DNA of 64,000 nt from Spirochaetota bacterium (GCA_018816345.1 JAHIWG010000012.1:1-64000), one strand, 5' to 3'; numbered from the stretch's first letter, positions 18,242 through 27,547 are shown. Program-made: numbers and translations. Notes: a model not told the origin generated them from the sequence alone.

Positions 18242-19069
18242 TCAACCCTTTAGTTTCAGGTACTTGCGGACGTCGTCGGGGCTGGCGGGAGAGAGGCCGG
18301 CCTCGCCGGCTATCCTCGCGGCGCGCTCGACGAGCTGGGCGTTGCTCTTGGCCAGGACGCCCTTAGAGAAGAATACGTTATCCTCGAAGCCGACGCGAAT
18401 CCAGCCTCCGTTGGCTACGGCGCCGTACTGCGCGGGCAGGGACGAGCGCCCTATGCCCATCACGGTGTAGTCGGCCCCCGCCGGCATAGCCTTGATGAAC
18501 GCGGAGAGGTTCTCCACGCTATACGGCACCGCCCCGGGCACGTTGAGCACGAAGCCGTAGTGGAAGGGCGCCTCGATGAGGCCTTCCTTGACGAGGTAGT
18601 GGCTCGCGTAGACGTGCCCGAGGTCGAAGCATTCCAGCGTCGCCCGCACCCCGCGGCGCTTGAACTCGGCGGCGAACTCGCGCATCGTCGGCAGCGTGTT
18701 GACGATATACTCGTCCCCGAAGTTGACCGTGCCGCAGTCCAGCGACGCCATCTCCGGCTCGAGCTCCTTGACCGGGCGGAGGCGCTCCTCGGCCGTATCG
18801 CCCACAGCCCCGCCGGTCGTTATCTCGATGACGATGTCGGTCTTCCTCCGTATCGCGTCGATCGCCTCCTTGAAGCGCGCGACGCTCTGCGTCGCGTTGC
18901 CCTGATCGTCCCTCACGTGCAGGTGGAGGATGGCGGCGCCCGCCGCCCTGCACTCCTGGGCGGTCGCGGCGACCTGGTCCGGGGTGATGGGCAGCGCGGG
19001 ATTCTGAGCTACCGTCGTCTCGGCGCCGGTGCACGCGCAGGTGATTACTATCTTACCGTCAAGAGCCAT
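18242..19069 (-). CDS. kce: 3-keto-5-aminohexanoate cleavage enzyme (BKACE family)
   Basis: KIVITCACTGAETTVAQNPALPITPDQVAATAQECRAAGAAILHLHVRD...GTVNFGDEYIVNT...MGIGRSSLP...RVGFEDNVFFSKG. Confidence 0.95.
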   Translation of the reverse strand: MALDGKIVITCACTGAETTVAQNPALPITPDQVAATAQECRAAGAAILHLHVRDDQGNATQSVARFKEAIDAIRRKTDIVIEITTGGAVGDTAEERLRPVKELEPEMASLDCGTVNFGDEYIVNTLPTMREFAAEFKRRGVRATLECFDLGHVYASHYLVKEGLIEAPFHYGFVLNVPGAVPYSVENLSAFIKAMPAGADYTVMGIGRSSLPAQYGAVANGGWIRVGFEDNVFFSKGVLAKSNAQLVERAARIAGEAGLSPASPDDVRKYLKLKG

Positions 19070-19570
19070 ATGCCCTCCTTATTTCGATGGGGCGCGAACC
19101 GGGGATACGGCGGCAGGGCTGGCGACGGCGCGCGCATCGGGACGGCCCGAACGCCGTTATAGTACGTGCATGCGCCCTCGTAAGCCCTGCCGCCCCCTCC
19201 GTAGACGCGTAGACCCGTAGACTAGAAACGAGAACCGAAGGAATTACATAGAATCGGCTCGGATGGTCTCGTCCACCCTCCGGCCCCCGCGGGCCGTCTT
19301 CCGATACGTTCCAGCTCGCTCGAGCTCGTCCGAGGCGTAGCCGCCTAGGCCGCTCTCGCTCGCCGCGCCGGGGACGGGGAGCCCCCGGGGCGAGAGACGG
19401 TTTCCCGCCTTCCCACGTTTTTTTTCGCCGACTCGATCCTTACCAGCCGCGCTCGGCCGCGTACGAACCGGGAGACGGACTGCCCCCGCCGGTCTATCGC
19501 GCGCTCGCGCGGCCCGGCTCGCCGTCCTCCCATCGTCAGGCTGCTCTACGATTTCGCCCTCTCGGACGAT

Positions 19571-20611
19571 CTACTTGACGTACTGATCCTCGAAGTACTT
19601 GCGGAGCTGGGCGTTCTCGCGGAGCTCCCACAGCGTTATCTCGGCGTGGTCCTTGGTATAGCCGTTGCCGATTATCATGAGGACGTCCTTGCCGATGCCC
19701 TCGGCCCCGAGCGCGGCGCGGGTGAAGCTCGTCGCCATGCTGAAGAAGTAGACGATGCCGTTGTCCCGGACCGGCAGGATGCTGGCCATCTCGCAGCCGG
19801 CGATGTTGACGCAGTTGATGACGATGTCCACTTCCTTGCCGCCGTTGGCCTTGAGGACCGCCTCGAGCACCTCGACCGGCTTGGTGGAATCGGCCATCAC
19901 GATCTCGTGGCACAGCTTCATCTCGGTCAGGGGCTTCACGTACTTCTCGTTGCGGATGTTGGCGATCACCCTGCCGGTGGGGCCGACGCGCTTCATGGCC
20001 TCATAGCAGCACATGAGCCCGGACTTGCCGCCGGCTCCGAGCACGAGCACGCTGTCGCCGGGCTTGACGAGCTTGGCGGTCTGCGCGGGGGCCCCGGCCA
20101 CGTCCAGGGCGGCGAGCGCGAGGCCCTCGTCCATGTCGGCGGGAAGCTTGGCGTAGATGCCGGACTCGAAGAGTATGGCCTGGCCGTCTATCAGGACGCG
20201 ATCCACCTCGGGCATGACCTTGATGATCTTGTTGATCTTGAGCGGGGTCAGGGACAGGGACACGAGGCTGGCGATCTTGTCGCCCACCTTGAGGTCGCGG
20301 CCCGCGAGCGCGGAGCCTATCCTGGCCACCTTGCCGATGAGCATGCCGCCCGAGCCCGTCACGGGGTTCTGCTGCTTGCCGCGCTCCGCGACGATGGACA
20401 TGATCTTCTTGCCGATCTTGTCGACGTCGTGCCCGGCCTCTTCCTCGATCTGCGTGAAGCTGGCCGAGTCGACGTTGAGCGCGATCACGTCGATCAGGAT
20501 CTCGTTGTCGTAGACCTTCGACATGTCGTTGTCGATCCTCTGCGCGGTCTGCGGCATGGCGCCTACCGGGTCGATGACGCGGTGGGTGCCGTACTTGCTG
20601 CCTAGAGCCAT
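19571..20611 (-). CDS. kdd: L-erythro-3,5-diaminohexanoate dehydrogenase
   Basis: KYGTHRVIDPVGAMPQTAQRIDNDMSKVYDNEILIDVIALNVDSASF; Rossmann VLVLGAGGKSGLMCCYEA; operon context. Confidence 0.93.
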   Translation of the reverse strand: MALGSKYGTHRVIDPVGAMPQTAQRIDNDMSKVYDNEILIDVIALNVDSASFTQIEEEAGHDVDKIGKKIMSIVAERGKQQNPVTGSGGMLIGKVARIGSALAGRDLKVGDKIASLVSLSLTPLKINKIIKVMPEVDRVLIDGQAILFESGIYAKLPADMDEGLALAALDVAGAPAQTAKLVKPGDSVLVLGAGGKSGLMCCYEAMKRVGPTGRVIANIRNEKYVKPLTEMKLCHEIVMADSTKPVEVLEAVLKANGGKEVDIVINCVNIAGCEMASILPVRDNGIVYFFSMATSFTRAALGAEGIGKDVLMIIGNGYTKDHAEITLWELRENAQLRKYFEDQYVK

Positions 20612-20856
20612 GGTACCTCCTTGTGGTTTTTTTCCGGAGAGATGCGATTAGTATGACGCCGGAATAGGATGAGAAGCTACTACTTATAAACCCGGCCTTC
20701 GCGCGCCGTCAAGCGATGAAAAATTCAGAGAATAAACCGCCCGTTTCGATTTCTAAAGCGCCTTTTCTCGGCGCGTGATAAAATAAGCCCGGGTCGATCG
20801 GCGTCGAACAGGCGAAACAGAGCGGACGGTATCGATTCCAAGAAGGAGGCCAGCCC

Positions 20857-22005
20857 GTGAGGAAGCTCCTCGGAGCCGCCATGGCATCGCTCGTAGGCTC
20901 GTGCCTCCTGTCCGCCTCCTGCGCCGGCCGAGACGCCTCGGGAGTCGAGGCCGCCGTGGCAGCGCGCGCGGCCGCGATCTCGTCCGGCGACAAGGCCCTC
21001 TACATGAGCCTCCTCGTCCCCGACGACCCCGAATTCACCCTGGAACAGTCCCGCTGGTTCGATTATAGGCTATCGGCGACGATAAGCGGCTTCGAGCTGC
21101 GCGTCGAGTCGCTCGAGAAGCTAGGCGAGGACGAGTACGTCGCCGCGATCCGGCAATCCTACCGGATCGGCGAGCCCGGCGAACCAGGCGAGCCCCGCGA
21201 AGTAGCCTACACGGAGCGTTACCGCAGGGTAAACGGAGCATGGCTCGACGCCGACCTCTACCTGAAGGCCAAGGAATCGGACCATTTCGTACTCAAGTAC
21301 CAGGCCTCCGTCGAGGACAAGAGCGCCGCCGCCATCCTCGAGCAGGCGGAGTCGGCCTGGTACTCCGTCCGCCGGGCCTACGGGGACGCGCCCGCCGGGA
21401 AGACCACCCTCAAGGCCTTCTCGGACCGCGAGCTGCTCAGGCAGAACAGCAAGATAACCATAGGCAGGCTGTTCTCCGGCTGGGCCGAGCCGGGCGAGTC
21501 AATAAAGATGTGGGTACGTCCCGACCCCAAGTACGCCTACAAGCCGACCCTCGCCCACGAGCTCGTGCACAAGCTGACGCTATCCGTCGCGCCCAACCAA
21601 TGCTCCTGGCTAGCGGAGGGCCTGGCCAATTACTACGGCAACTTCGCGGCCCAGGACTGGGACTACCTCAGCTCCGGCTACCATAAGCCCTCCGACTACG
21701 ACAGGAGCGTCGCCTGGCTCGCCGGGATCGATTCCCAGCTCATAGCCGACGACGCCGAGTGGGCCCTCTACGGCGGCATGGCCGGCACCGTCGTCCGGTT
21801 CATGGCCGAGCGCTACGGCAAGGAGACGCCCCGGGCCGTCGTCAAGGCCCTCAGCGCCGGAGCCTCGCCCGTCCGCGGCGGCTACGTCTACGCGATCCAC
21901 GACGCCGCGTGGCGCGAAGACCTGGCCGCCGCTATTCTCACGGTCCTCGGCATCGGCATGGACCGCTTCGACGCCGACTGGCGGGCCTGGATCGAGGAGC
22001 TATAG
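20857..22005 (+). CDS. Lipoprotein with peptidase MA-like metallopeptidase domain
   Basis: GTG start; lipobox-like LLSASC; TLAHELVHKLTLS...WLAEGLANYYGNF (HExxH + E). Confidence 0.75.
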   Translation: MRKLLGAAMASLVGSCLLSASCAGRDASGVEAAVAARAAAISSGDKALYMSLLVPDDPEFTLEQSRWFDYRLSATISGFELRVESLEKLGEDEYVAAIRQSYRIGEPGEPGEPREVAYTERYRRVNGAWLDADLYLKAKESDHFVLKYQASVEDKSAAAILEQAESAWYSVRRAYGDAPAGKTTLKAFSDRELLRQNSKITIGRLFSGWAEPGESIKMWVRPDPKYAYKPTLAHELVHKLTLSVAPNQCSWLAEGLANYYGNFAAQDWDYLSSGYHKPSDYDRSVAWLAGIDSQLIADDAEWALYGGMAGTVVRFMAERYGKETPRAVVKALSAGASPVRGGYVYAIHDAAWREDLAAAILTVLGIGMDRFDADWRAWIEEL

Positions 22006-22045
22006 CGATCTTGATTATATAGTGTTTTCTATATATTCTAGTGGG

Positions 22046-22531
22046 ATGACTACCAGGACGACGATTCAATCGGCGATCTCGATCGCCTTCGTGCTAGCCG
22101 TAGCCGTCGGGGGCTTCTATTACCCGCTCATAGGCTTCGCCGTGGCGTTGGTCATGGTCGTCGCCCTGGCGATGACGCTAGCAAGGCCTAAATCCTTCTG
22201 CGCCTACGCCTGTCCCAGGGGCAAGGCCCTCGGCCTAGCGCTTCGGCCCTTCAGCCGGGGCAAGCCCCTTCCACGCGGTTTCGCCTCGCCTACTTCTAAA
22301 CGCGCGCTCTGCGGCTTCATGATGTTCTGCGTCATAGGCAATATAGCCCGCCTCGCCGAGGCGCCCCAGGCGCTCGGAACCTTCTTCTGGGGCCTCTGCG
22401 TCATCTCCCTGGCCGCCGGAGTCGTCATCGGCCTCATCTACCGCCCCCGCGCCTGGTGCGCCGTCTGCCCCATGGGGACCCTGCAGGAGACCGTAGGCGC
22501 GGTCGGCCTAGGCAAGCGGAAGGAGGCGTGA
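22046..22531 (+). CDS. NapH/NosR C-terminal-like small membrane protein with two CxxxCP-type motifs
   Basis: PKSFCAYACPRGKALG and RAWCAVCPMGTLQETVG with hydrophobic segments. Confidence 0.55.
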   Translation: MTTRTTIQSAISIAFVLAVAVGGFYYPLIGFAVALVMVVALAMTLARPKSFCAYACPRGKALGLALRPFSRGKPLPRGFASPTSKRALCGFMMFCVIGNIARLAEAPQALGTFFWGLCVISLAAGVVIGLIYRPRAWCAVCPMGTLQETVGAVGLGKRKEA

Positions 22532-22648
22532 GCGACGGGAGGAAGTCGCGCTCTGCGCCGAGGGGTCGCGCGCGCGAAAGCTTGCGCCGCTGGCGCGAAT
22601 CACTGCGTACTTCGCCTCGCTTGCTCCGGGCTTATCCGCGATAGAAAA

Positions 22649-22674
22649 CAGGCTCCCTCCGAGGAAGGAGCCTG
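22649..22674 (-). terminator. Rho-independent terminator of the 22719-23732 lipoprotein gene
   Basis: On minus strand: CAGGCTCCTTCCTCGGAGGGAGCCTG followed by TTTTCT; second hairpin at 22677-22703 (TAGCCTCGCC/GGCGAGGCTA). Confidence 0.7.
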
Positions 22675-22718
22675 CATAGCCTCGCCGAGAAATGGCGAGG
22701 CTAATCGTTCACGAGCGC

Positions 22719-23732
22719 TTACTCCGTGACAATACCCTTCGCGGTAGGTAACCCGTCTGCTGGGGTCTCGTTGCCGTAGGACTTGATGACGTAGGACGTC
22801 GTCGACGTACCCGCATTGTACGTCACGTCTATCTTGATGATGCCTAGCATCTTCTCGTAGCTATCGAGCGCGATATTGAAGATACCCAAAAGGCCGTCGG
22901 TGGCGGTGGAAGAAGGCTGCATGACCGTGACCGTCGCATAAGTGGAAGGTATCGGGGTTGTGCCGTACGAGTCGCCCGTCAGGGTAGCGCTATCGAACGC
23001 GTTGAGGAAGTAGCGCAACTGACCGTTGCCCGTGGTCCACGGGTTGGACTTAATCCTGATGGTCTCTACGAGCGGAGTCGTAGCGGTATATGCCAAGTTC
23101 GTCGCGCCGTACACGTCGCGATCCTGGGTTATCGCCGATCCCGAGTACCGAGTAGGTACGTCGTAGATTGTAGAGGCCCCATAATTATAGGCCGATGAGA
23201 ATACGGCCGACTGGCCGGTACCCGTAGTATTCGCATCGAGGACGAGGATGCTGTCTACGTCGATGGCGGCGACGCTCTCGGGCCTCTGCCATTCGACGAC
23301 GATGAGGATCTCGGAGGTATTAGCAGGCGTCTCGAAGGCCAGGATGGGCTCGGCCGAGGAGAGCAGGCCGGTTATCTCGATTTCCTTGGGTATGAAGGTC
23401 CAACCGGTCTTTTCTCCGGTGATCCGATACTTGCCCGCGGCGACGTTAGCTGCGGTCCAGCTACCGTCGCTACCGACGACCGCGCTAGAGTTCTTCGTGG
23501 CATCGTAGACGTTCGTAAGAGTAATGGTAGCGTTGGCCAGGGTCAGCGTGGTATCGGTTGACCCCTTCCAATACTCCGTACTAGATACAGGCTGGGCCAC
23601 GTTTACAGCGGTACCGGTAACGCTAAAAAGCCCCGCTCCCAGCGCATCCAAGAACCATTGGCAACCGCTGAACCCGACGACCGTCAACGCGACTAGTAGC
23701 GTCAACGCTACATGGATAGATTTACGCCTCAC
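22719..23732 (-). CDS. Lipoprotein, hypothetical (carboxypeptidase-regulatory-like domain)
   Basis: Signal VALTVVGFSGC; DGSWTAANVAAGKYRITGEKTGWTFIPKEIEITG resembles CarboxypepD_reg repeats. Confidence 0.65.
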   Translation of the reverse strand: MRRKSIHVALTLLVALTVVGFSGCQWFLDALGAGLFSVTGTAVNVAQPVSSTEYWKGSTDTTLTLANATITLTNVYDATKNSSAVVGSDGSWTAANVAAGKYRITGEKTGWTFIPKEIEITGLLSSAEPILAFETPANTSEILIVVEWQRPESVAAIDVDSILVLDANTTGTGQSAVFSSAYNYGASTIYDVPTRYSGSAITQDRDVYGATNLAYTATTPLVETIRIKSNPWTTGNGQLRYFLNAFDSATLTGDSYGTTPIPSTYATVTVMQPSSTATDGLLGIFNIALDSYEKMLGIIKIDVTYNAGTSTTSYVIKSYGNETPADGLPTAKGIVTE

Positions 23733-23987
23733 TTGGTATCCTCCTTAAGGATTACGAAAAACATAGGCAACACGACAATATAAGTATATAGGCTTTCTAT
23801 CGATTTTCAAGGCAGGCAGGAATCATCACTGAATAATCATACGCTTTCAGCCCCTACCGGTTATTCGAATATTGACTTTGTATCTTTTAACGATAGACTT
23901 ACTTATGTTTAAGAATGCCTATAGTATCATGGACGGGCGCTACGCTATAGTCCGCCGGTACTGGGCGGTAGAATACAAGGAGTTGAT

Positions 23988-24929
23988 ATGAAGAAATTTG
24001 CGATCCTCGCCCTAGCGGCGTTCCTCATCCTCCCCGGGGCCGTTTTCGCGCAGCGGACGGCTACCCAGCCCGCGGCCCCCACGAGCTTCCAGCTCACGAT
24101 AGCGGTAAACCCGGGCAACGCGGCCATATTCGTCGACGGGACGCAGATCAAGGGCAACGTGGCAACCGTAACGGCGGGCAACCACACGGTCATGACCCAG
24201 GCCAAGGGCTACCTGGACTTCTCGACGACGGTCAGCGTGGCTGGGAACATGACGCTGCCTATCACGATGCAGCCGGCGACCTTCCAGCTCTCGGTCAACG
24301 CGGCCAACGTCAAGGGCGCCCAGGTGATGCTTAACGGCGCCATGGCGGGCGCGACGCCGTTCGCCGGTCAGATCGCCCCGGGCAGCTACACCGTCACGGT
24401 GCAGGCGCCGGGATTCCTGTCGTACAGCGAGAGCTTCACCCTCGCCGGGCCCAAGGCGATTAACGTGACCCTCCAGCCGGCCACGTTCCAGCTTTCGGTA
24501 AACGCGACTAACGTCAAGGGCGCCCAGGTGCTCCTCAACGGCGGCGCGGCCGGGACGGCCCCGTTCAACACGCAGCTATCGCCGGGTACGTACACCGTCA
24601 CGGTCCAGGCGCCCGGCTTCGTGTCGTACAGCGAGAGCTTCATGCTGACCGGTCCCAAGAGCATCAGCGTGACGCTCCAGCCCGCGATGGGCACGGTCTC
24701 CATCAACCTTCCCGCGGCCAGCATCAATACCGACCTCAAGGGCGGCCACTGGAGCCAGATCCTGATCTTCGTCGACGGGGCGCCGCAGAAGGGCCAGACG
24801 GTCCAGGTGACGCCGGGTAGGCACCTGATCAAGATAACCTCGGGCGGCCTCCAGATAGAAGGCTTCTACGACATCCAGGCGGGCCAGACTATCACCTTCG
24901 AGCCCTACCTCGGCATCAACGTCAAGTAA
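23988..24929 (+). CDS. Secreted PEGA-domain repeat protein
   Basis: Signal peptide MKKFAILALAAFLILPGAVFA; tandem modules PG(S/T)YTVTVQAPGFLSYSESF; 68-aa units duplicated. Confidence 0.8.
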   Translation: MKKFAILALAAFLILPGAVFAQRTATQPAAPTSFQLTIAVNPGNAAIFVDGTQIKGNVATVTAGNHTVMTQAKGYLDFSTTVSVAGNMTLPITMQPATFQLSVNAANVKGAQVMLNGAMAGATPFAGQIAPGSYTVTVQAPGFLSYSESFTLAGPKAINVTLQPATFQLSVNATNVKGAQVLLNGGAAGTAPFNTQLSPGTYTVTVQAPGFVSYSESFMLTGPKSISVTLQPAMGTVSINLPAASINTDLKGGHWSQILIFVDGAPQKGQTVQVTPGRHLIKITSGGLQIEGFYDIQAGQTITFEPYLGINVK

Positions 24930-24988
24930 GGCTACGATTTCGCCTCGCCTACCGTAGCGAGGCTGTCGTAGCTATCGATCCGTACGAC

Positions 24989-25018
24989 CGCCCGGGACCG
25001 AACCCGGGCGTTTTTTTT
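24989..25018 (+). terminator. Rho-independent terminator
   Basis: CGCCCGGGACCGAACCCGGGCG followed by 8 T. Confidence 0.9.
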
Positions 25019-25129
25019 GAGCCGGCGTAGCGTCCTAAGCGGCTCGGGCGGCCGCCCCGCTTGCCCAGCCTTACGGCCGGGTATAGTATGGCCGTCCGCG
25101 GAGCGCGCACGCGCGCGGGGAGGTACGCG

Positions 25130-25570
25130 ATGAGCAGGATAGAAAAGGCGCTGGCGATTTCTATCGCCGTCGTCGCGGTGATAATCGTCGCGGGGACCGC
25201 CTACGCCGGGGTAACGGACTCGAGGGCGCGGAAGCTCGCCAGGGCCGCCGTCCCCGCCTCTATCGCCGAGGCCGGAGTCTACGACGGGCTAGGCAGGATC
25301 AGGGCCAAGACGAGCGACCGGGCGGTAGCCATCGTGGACATAGCCTTCCCGTACGACGCCTCGGACAGGCAATTCCGGGAGGAGCTGGCCAGGAGGCGGA
25401 CCGACTTACGCGTAGCCGCCGGCTCGTTCCTGTCATCGAGGCGAGCCGACGAGCTCGGCCCGGCTAACGAAGCGAGCGTCAAGGCCGCGCTCCGCGATAC
25501 CCTCAACGCGCTCCTGGCCATCGGCAAGATCGAGGAGCTGTATTTCTCGGAATTCCGCGTAATAGAATAA
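25130..25570 (+). CDS. Hypothetical membrane-anchored protein
   Basis: ATG after plausible upstream region; N-terminal TM segment ALAISIAVVAVIIVAGTAYAG. Confidence 0.6.
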   Translation: MSRIEKALAISIAVVAVIIVAGTAYAGVTDSRARKLARAAVPASIAEAGVYDGLGRIRAKTSDRAVAIVDIAFPYDASDRQFREELARRRTDLRVAAGSFLSSRRADELGPANEASVKAALRDTLNALLAIGKIEELYFSEFRVIE

Positions 25571-25581
25571 GCGTCGCGGGC

Positions 25582-26244
25582 CTACGCCTCGCCCCTCACC
25601 TCGAGCTCCATATCGGCCAGGAAAAGCCTCATACGCTCATGGCGCCCCGCCGCGAGAGCGCGGCCGCTTTCCGTGTACAGGGCGTCCTTGAGCCCCGACA
25701 GCTTTATCTGCCATTCCCGCTGGATAGAATCGTTCTCGGTCGCGTTATTAGCCGGGTCGACGCCGGCCCACGACTCGGCCGTATAGTGCACTGACCGGCC
25801 GTGCTCTCCTAGCCAGAGGTAGGCCCGCGCCACGCCGACGGCGCCGAGCGAGTCCAGCTTATCGGCGTCGTAGAGGCACTTGGCCTCGATGCTAGAAGGC
25901 GTTCGGCCCCTGCGGTGCCTATGGTTGAGGATGGCGTCGAGCACCGCGTCGATAACGGATCGCGGGAGCCCGCGGGCCTCGAGGAAAGGACCCGCGATCT
26001 CTACGGACAGCTCCTCGTGCCTGTCCGGCAGGGGGCCGAGCCTCGGCTCCAGTCCCCTGCCTATATCGTGGAGCAGGGCGGCGAGACTGACGACGAACGG
26101 GTCCGCGCCTTCTTCCAGGGCGAGCCGCTCGGCCGTCGCCAACACACGCTCGACATGGGAGAAATCGTGGCACGGTGCGGTATCGGCATGGCGCGCCATC
26201 GAGAATTCCCGCGTAGCGCGGAGAATCGCGGCGGTATCGATCAT
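25582..26244 (-). CDS. HD-domain phosphohydrolase
   Basis: CHDFSHVERVLATAERL...SLAALLHDIGRG...LYDADKLDSLGAVGVARAY. Confidence 0.88.
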   Translation of the reverse strand: MIDTAAILRATREFSMARHADTAPCHDFSHVERVLATAERLALEEGADPFVVSLAALLHDIGRGLEPRLGPLPDRHEELSVEIAGPFLEARGLPRSVIDAVLDAILNHRHRRGRTPSSIEAKCLYDADKLDSLGAVGVARAYLWLGEHGRSVHYTAESWAGVDPANNATENDSIQREWQIKLSGLKDALYTESGRALAAGRHERMRLFLADMELEVRGEA

Positions 26245-26297
26245 GATGCGACGATACCCGCTTGCGGCGCGCGCGGCAAGCGGGTATACCATCCTTT

Positions 26298-26699
26298 ATG
26301 CAGGTAGAGATTCTAGCGCTATGCGATTTCGCCCAGGACGCGATGGGGAAGCTTAACGTCGTAGGAGCCTTCGACGCTATCACGGTCAGGGAATTCCCCT
26401 CGGTACACCCGCTCATGTGCGTGGCCGCCCGTATCAGGTTCCCCGTATATGAGCTTGGCGCCCATTCCGTCAGGCTAGAGATCGTCGACGCGGAAGGAGA
26501 GAGGCTCGCGCCCCCGCTGGACGGCTCCATGAGCGTGGACGGCATAGGCGGGGACTCGGCGTGCGCGAATCTCGCGCTCACTATGCATAATCTTAGGGTC
26601 GAGCGCGAGGCCTCATGGAGACTCGCGCTTTCCATCGACGGCCAAGAACGCGCCTCGGTACCGCTGTATATCAGGAAAGCCGCCTCTCATCGCTCCTAA
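26298..26699 (+). CDS. Hypothetical protein, DUF6941-like
   Basis: MQVEILALCDFAQDAMGKLNVVGAFDAITVREFPSVHPLMCVAARIRF. Confidence 0.6.
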   Translation: MQVEILALCDFAQDAMGKLNVVGAFDAITVREFPSVHPLMCVAARIRFPVYELGAHSVRLEIVDAEGERLAPPLDGSMSVDGIGGDSACANLALTMHNLRVEREASWRLALSIDGQERASVPLYIRKAASHRS

Positions 26700-26953
26700 G
26701 GAACAGCAAGCAGGCTCGATGCCATTAAATCGTTTCTTTTTGATACACCATGATGTTTACTAATTACCCGGTATGTATTTCCATGTAACACCGCGACAAT
26801 AACAATCAGTAAGCGCACCTATCTACATTTCTACTAGGGTAACTTCATCGTGAGCGCAAAACAAGAAACTACTCATCACATTTCATTATTATATATATAC
26901 ATATTTCTACTCGTGCCTAGGAATGCCATATTCATTGAAATTCGCCCCGCTAT

Positions 26954-26969
26954 TGGCACGCTCCCTGCA
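26954..26969 (+). promoter_or_regulatory. Sigma-54 (-24/-12) promoter upstream of hsp20
   Basis: TGGCACGCTCCCTGCA versus consensus TGGCACGN4TTGCA, correct GG-GC spacing, one mismatch; in AT-rich intergenic DNA 85 nt before the Hsp20 start. Confidence 0.7.
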
Positions 26970-27053
26970 TATATATAAGTGGACGCGGCGAACGGCCGTA
27001 GGCCATAAGGCGCCGCGCCGAAAAGTTATACCACACCTTTATGGAGGTTTATC

Positions 27054-27497
27054 ATGAAGAGCGTAATCACCTACAATCCCAGTTCCGTACTGTCCGCCCT
27101 CAACGACTGGGACAAGCTGGTCGGAAGCGTCTTCGACCGCGACTATCCCAGCAGCGCGGCCACGATGGGTTACCCCGTCGTGGACATCCGCGAGGAGAAG
27201 GAGCGCTACGTCCTCGAGGCCGAGCTGCCCGGCTTCGCCGAGAAGGACGTCGACATCAAAGTCAACGACAGGATACTGACCGTCTCGTCATCCAAGGACG
27301 AGGCCAAGAACGTCGGCGGCGAAGGCGTCTGGCTCATCAGGGAGCGCGGCGTCAGGACCTTCCGCCGCTCGTTCAGCATGCCTAGGGACGTAGACCTCGA
27401 CGGCATCAAGGCGTCGTTCAAGGACGGCCTCCTAAGCGTCGTCCTTCCCAAGCGCCCCGAGGCCAGGGAGAAGACTGTCGCCATAACCCGCGGTTGA
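27054..27497 (+). CDS. Hsp20/alpha-crystallin family small heat-shock protein
   Basis: VVDIREEKERYVLEAELPGFAEKDVDIKVNDRILTVSS...RSFSMPRDVDLDGIKASFKDGLLSVVLPK. Confidence 0.95.
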   Translation: MKSVITYNPSSVLSALNDWDKLVGSVFDRDYPSSAATMGYPVVDIREEKERYVLEAELPGFAEKDVDIKVNDRILTVSSSKDEAKNVGGEGVWLIRERGVRTFRRSFSMPRDVDLDGIKASFKDGLLSVVLPKRPEAREKTVAITRG

Positions 27498-27547
27498 TCC
27501 GCGGCTGGACCGCGGCGAATCCGCGGCGAATCCGCGGCTGAACCGCG
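27488..27547. repeat. 11-bp tandem repeat with CCGCGG palindromes
   Basis: CCGCGGTTGAT CCGCGGCTGGA CCGCGGCGAAT CCGCGGCGAAT CCGCGGCTGAA CCGCG. Confidence 0.85.

Noticed and set aside
19345-19533. 62-aa minus ORF as a remnant kal
   Set aside because: No recognisable Kal similarity; Arg-rich sequence looks non-coding.
27488-27547. CRISPR-like array
   Set aside because: Units are contiguous 11-bp tandem repeats without spacers; no cas genes in the window.
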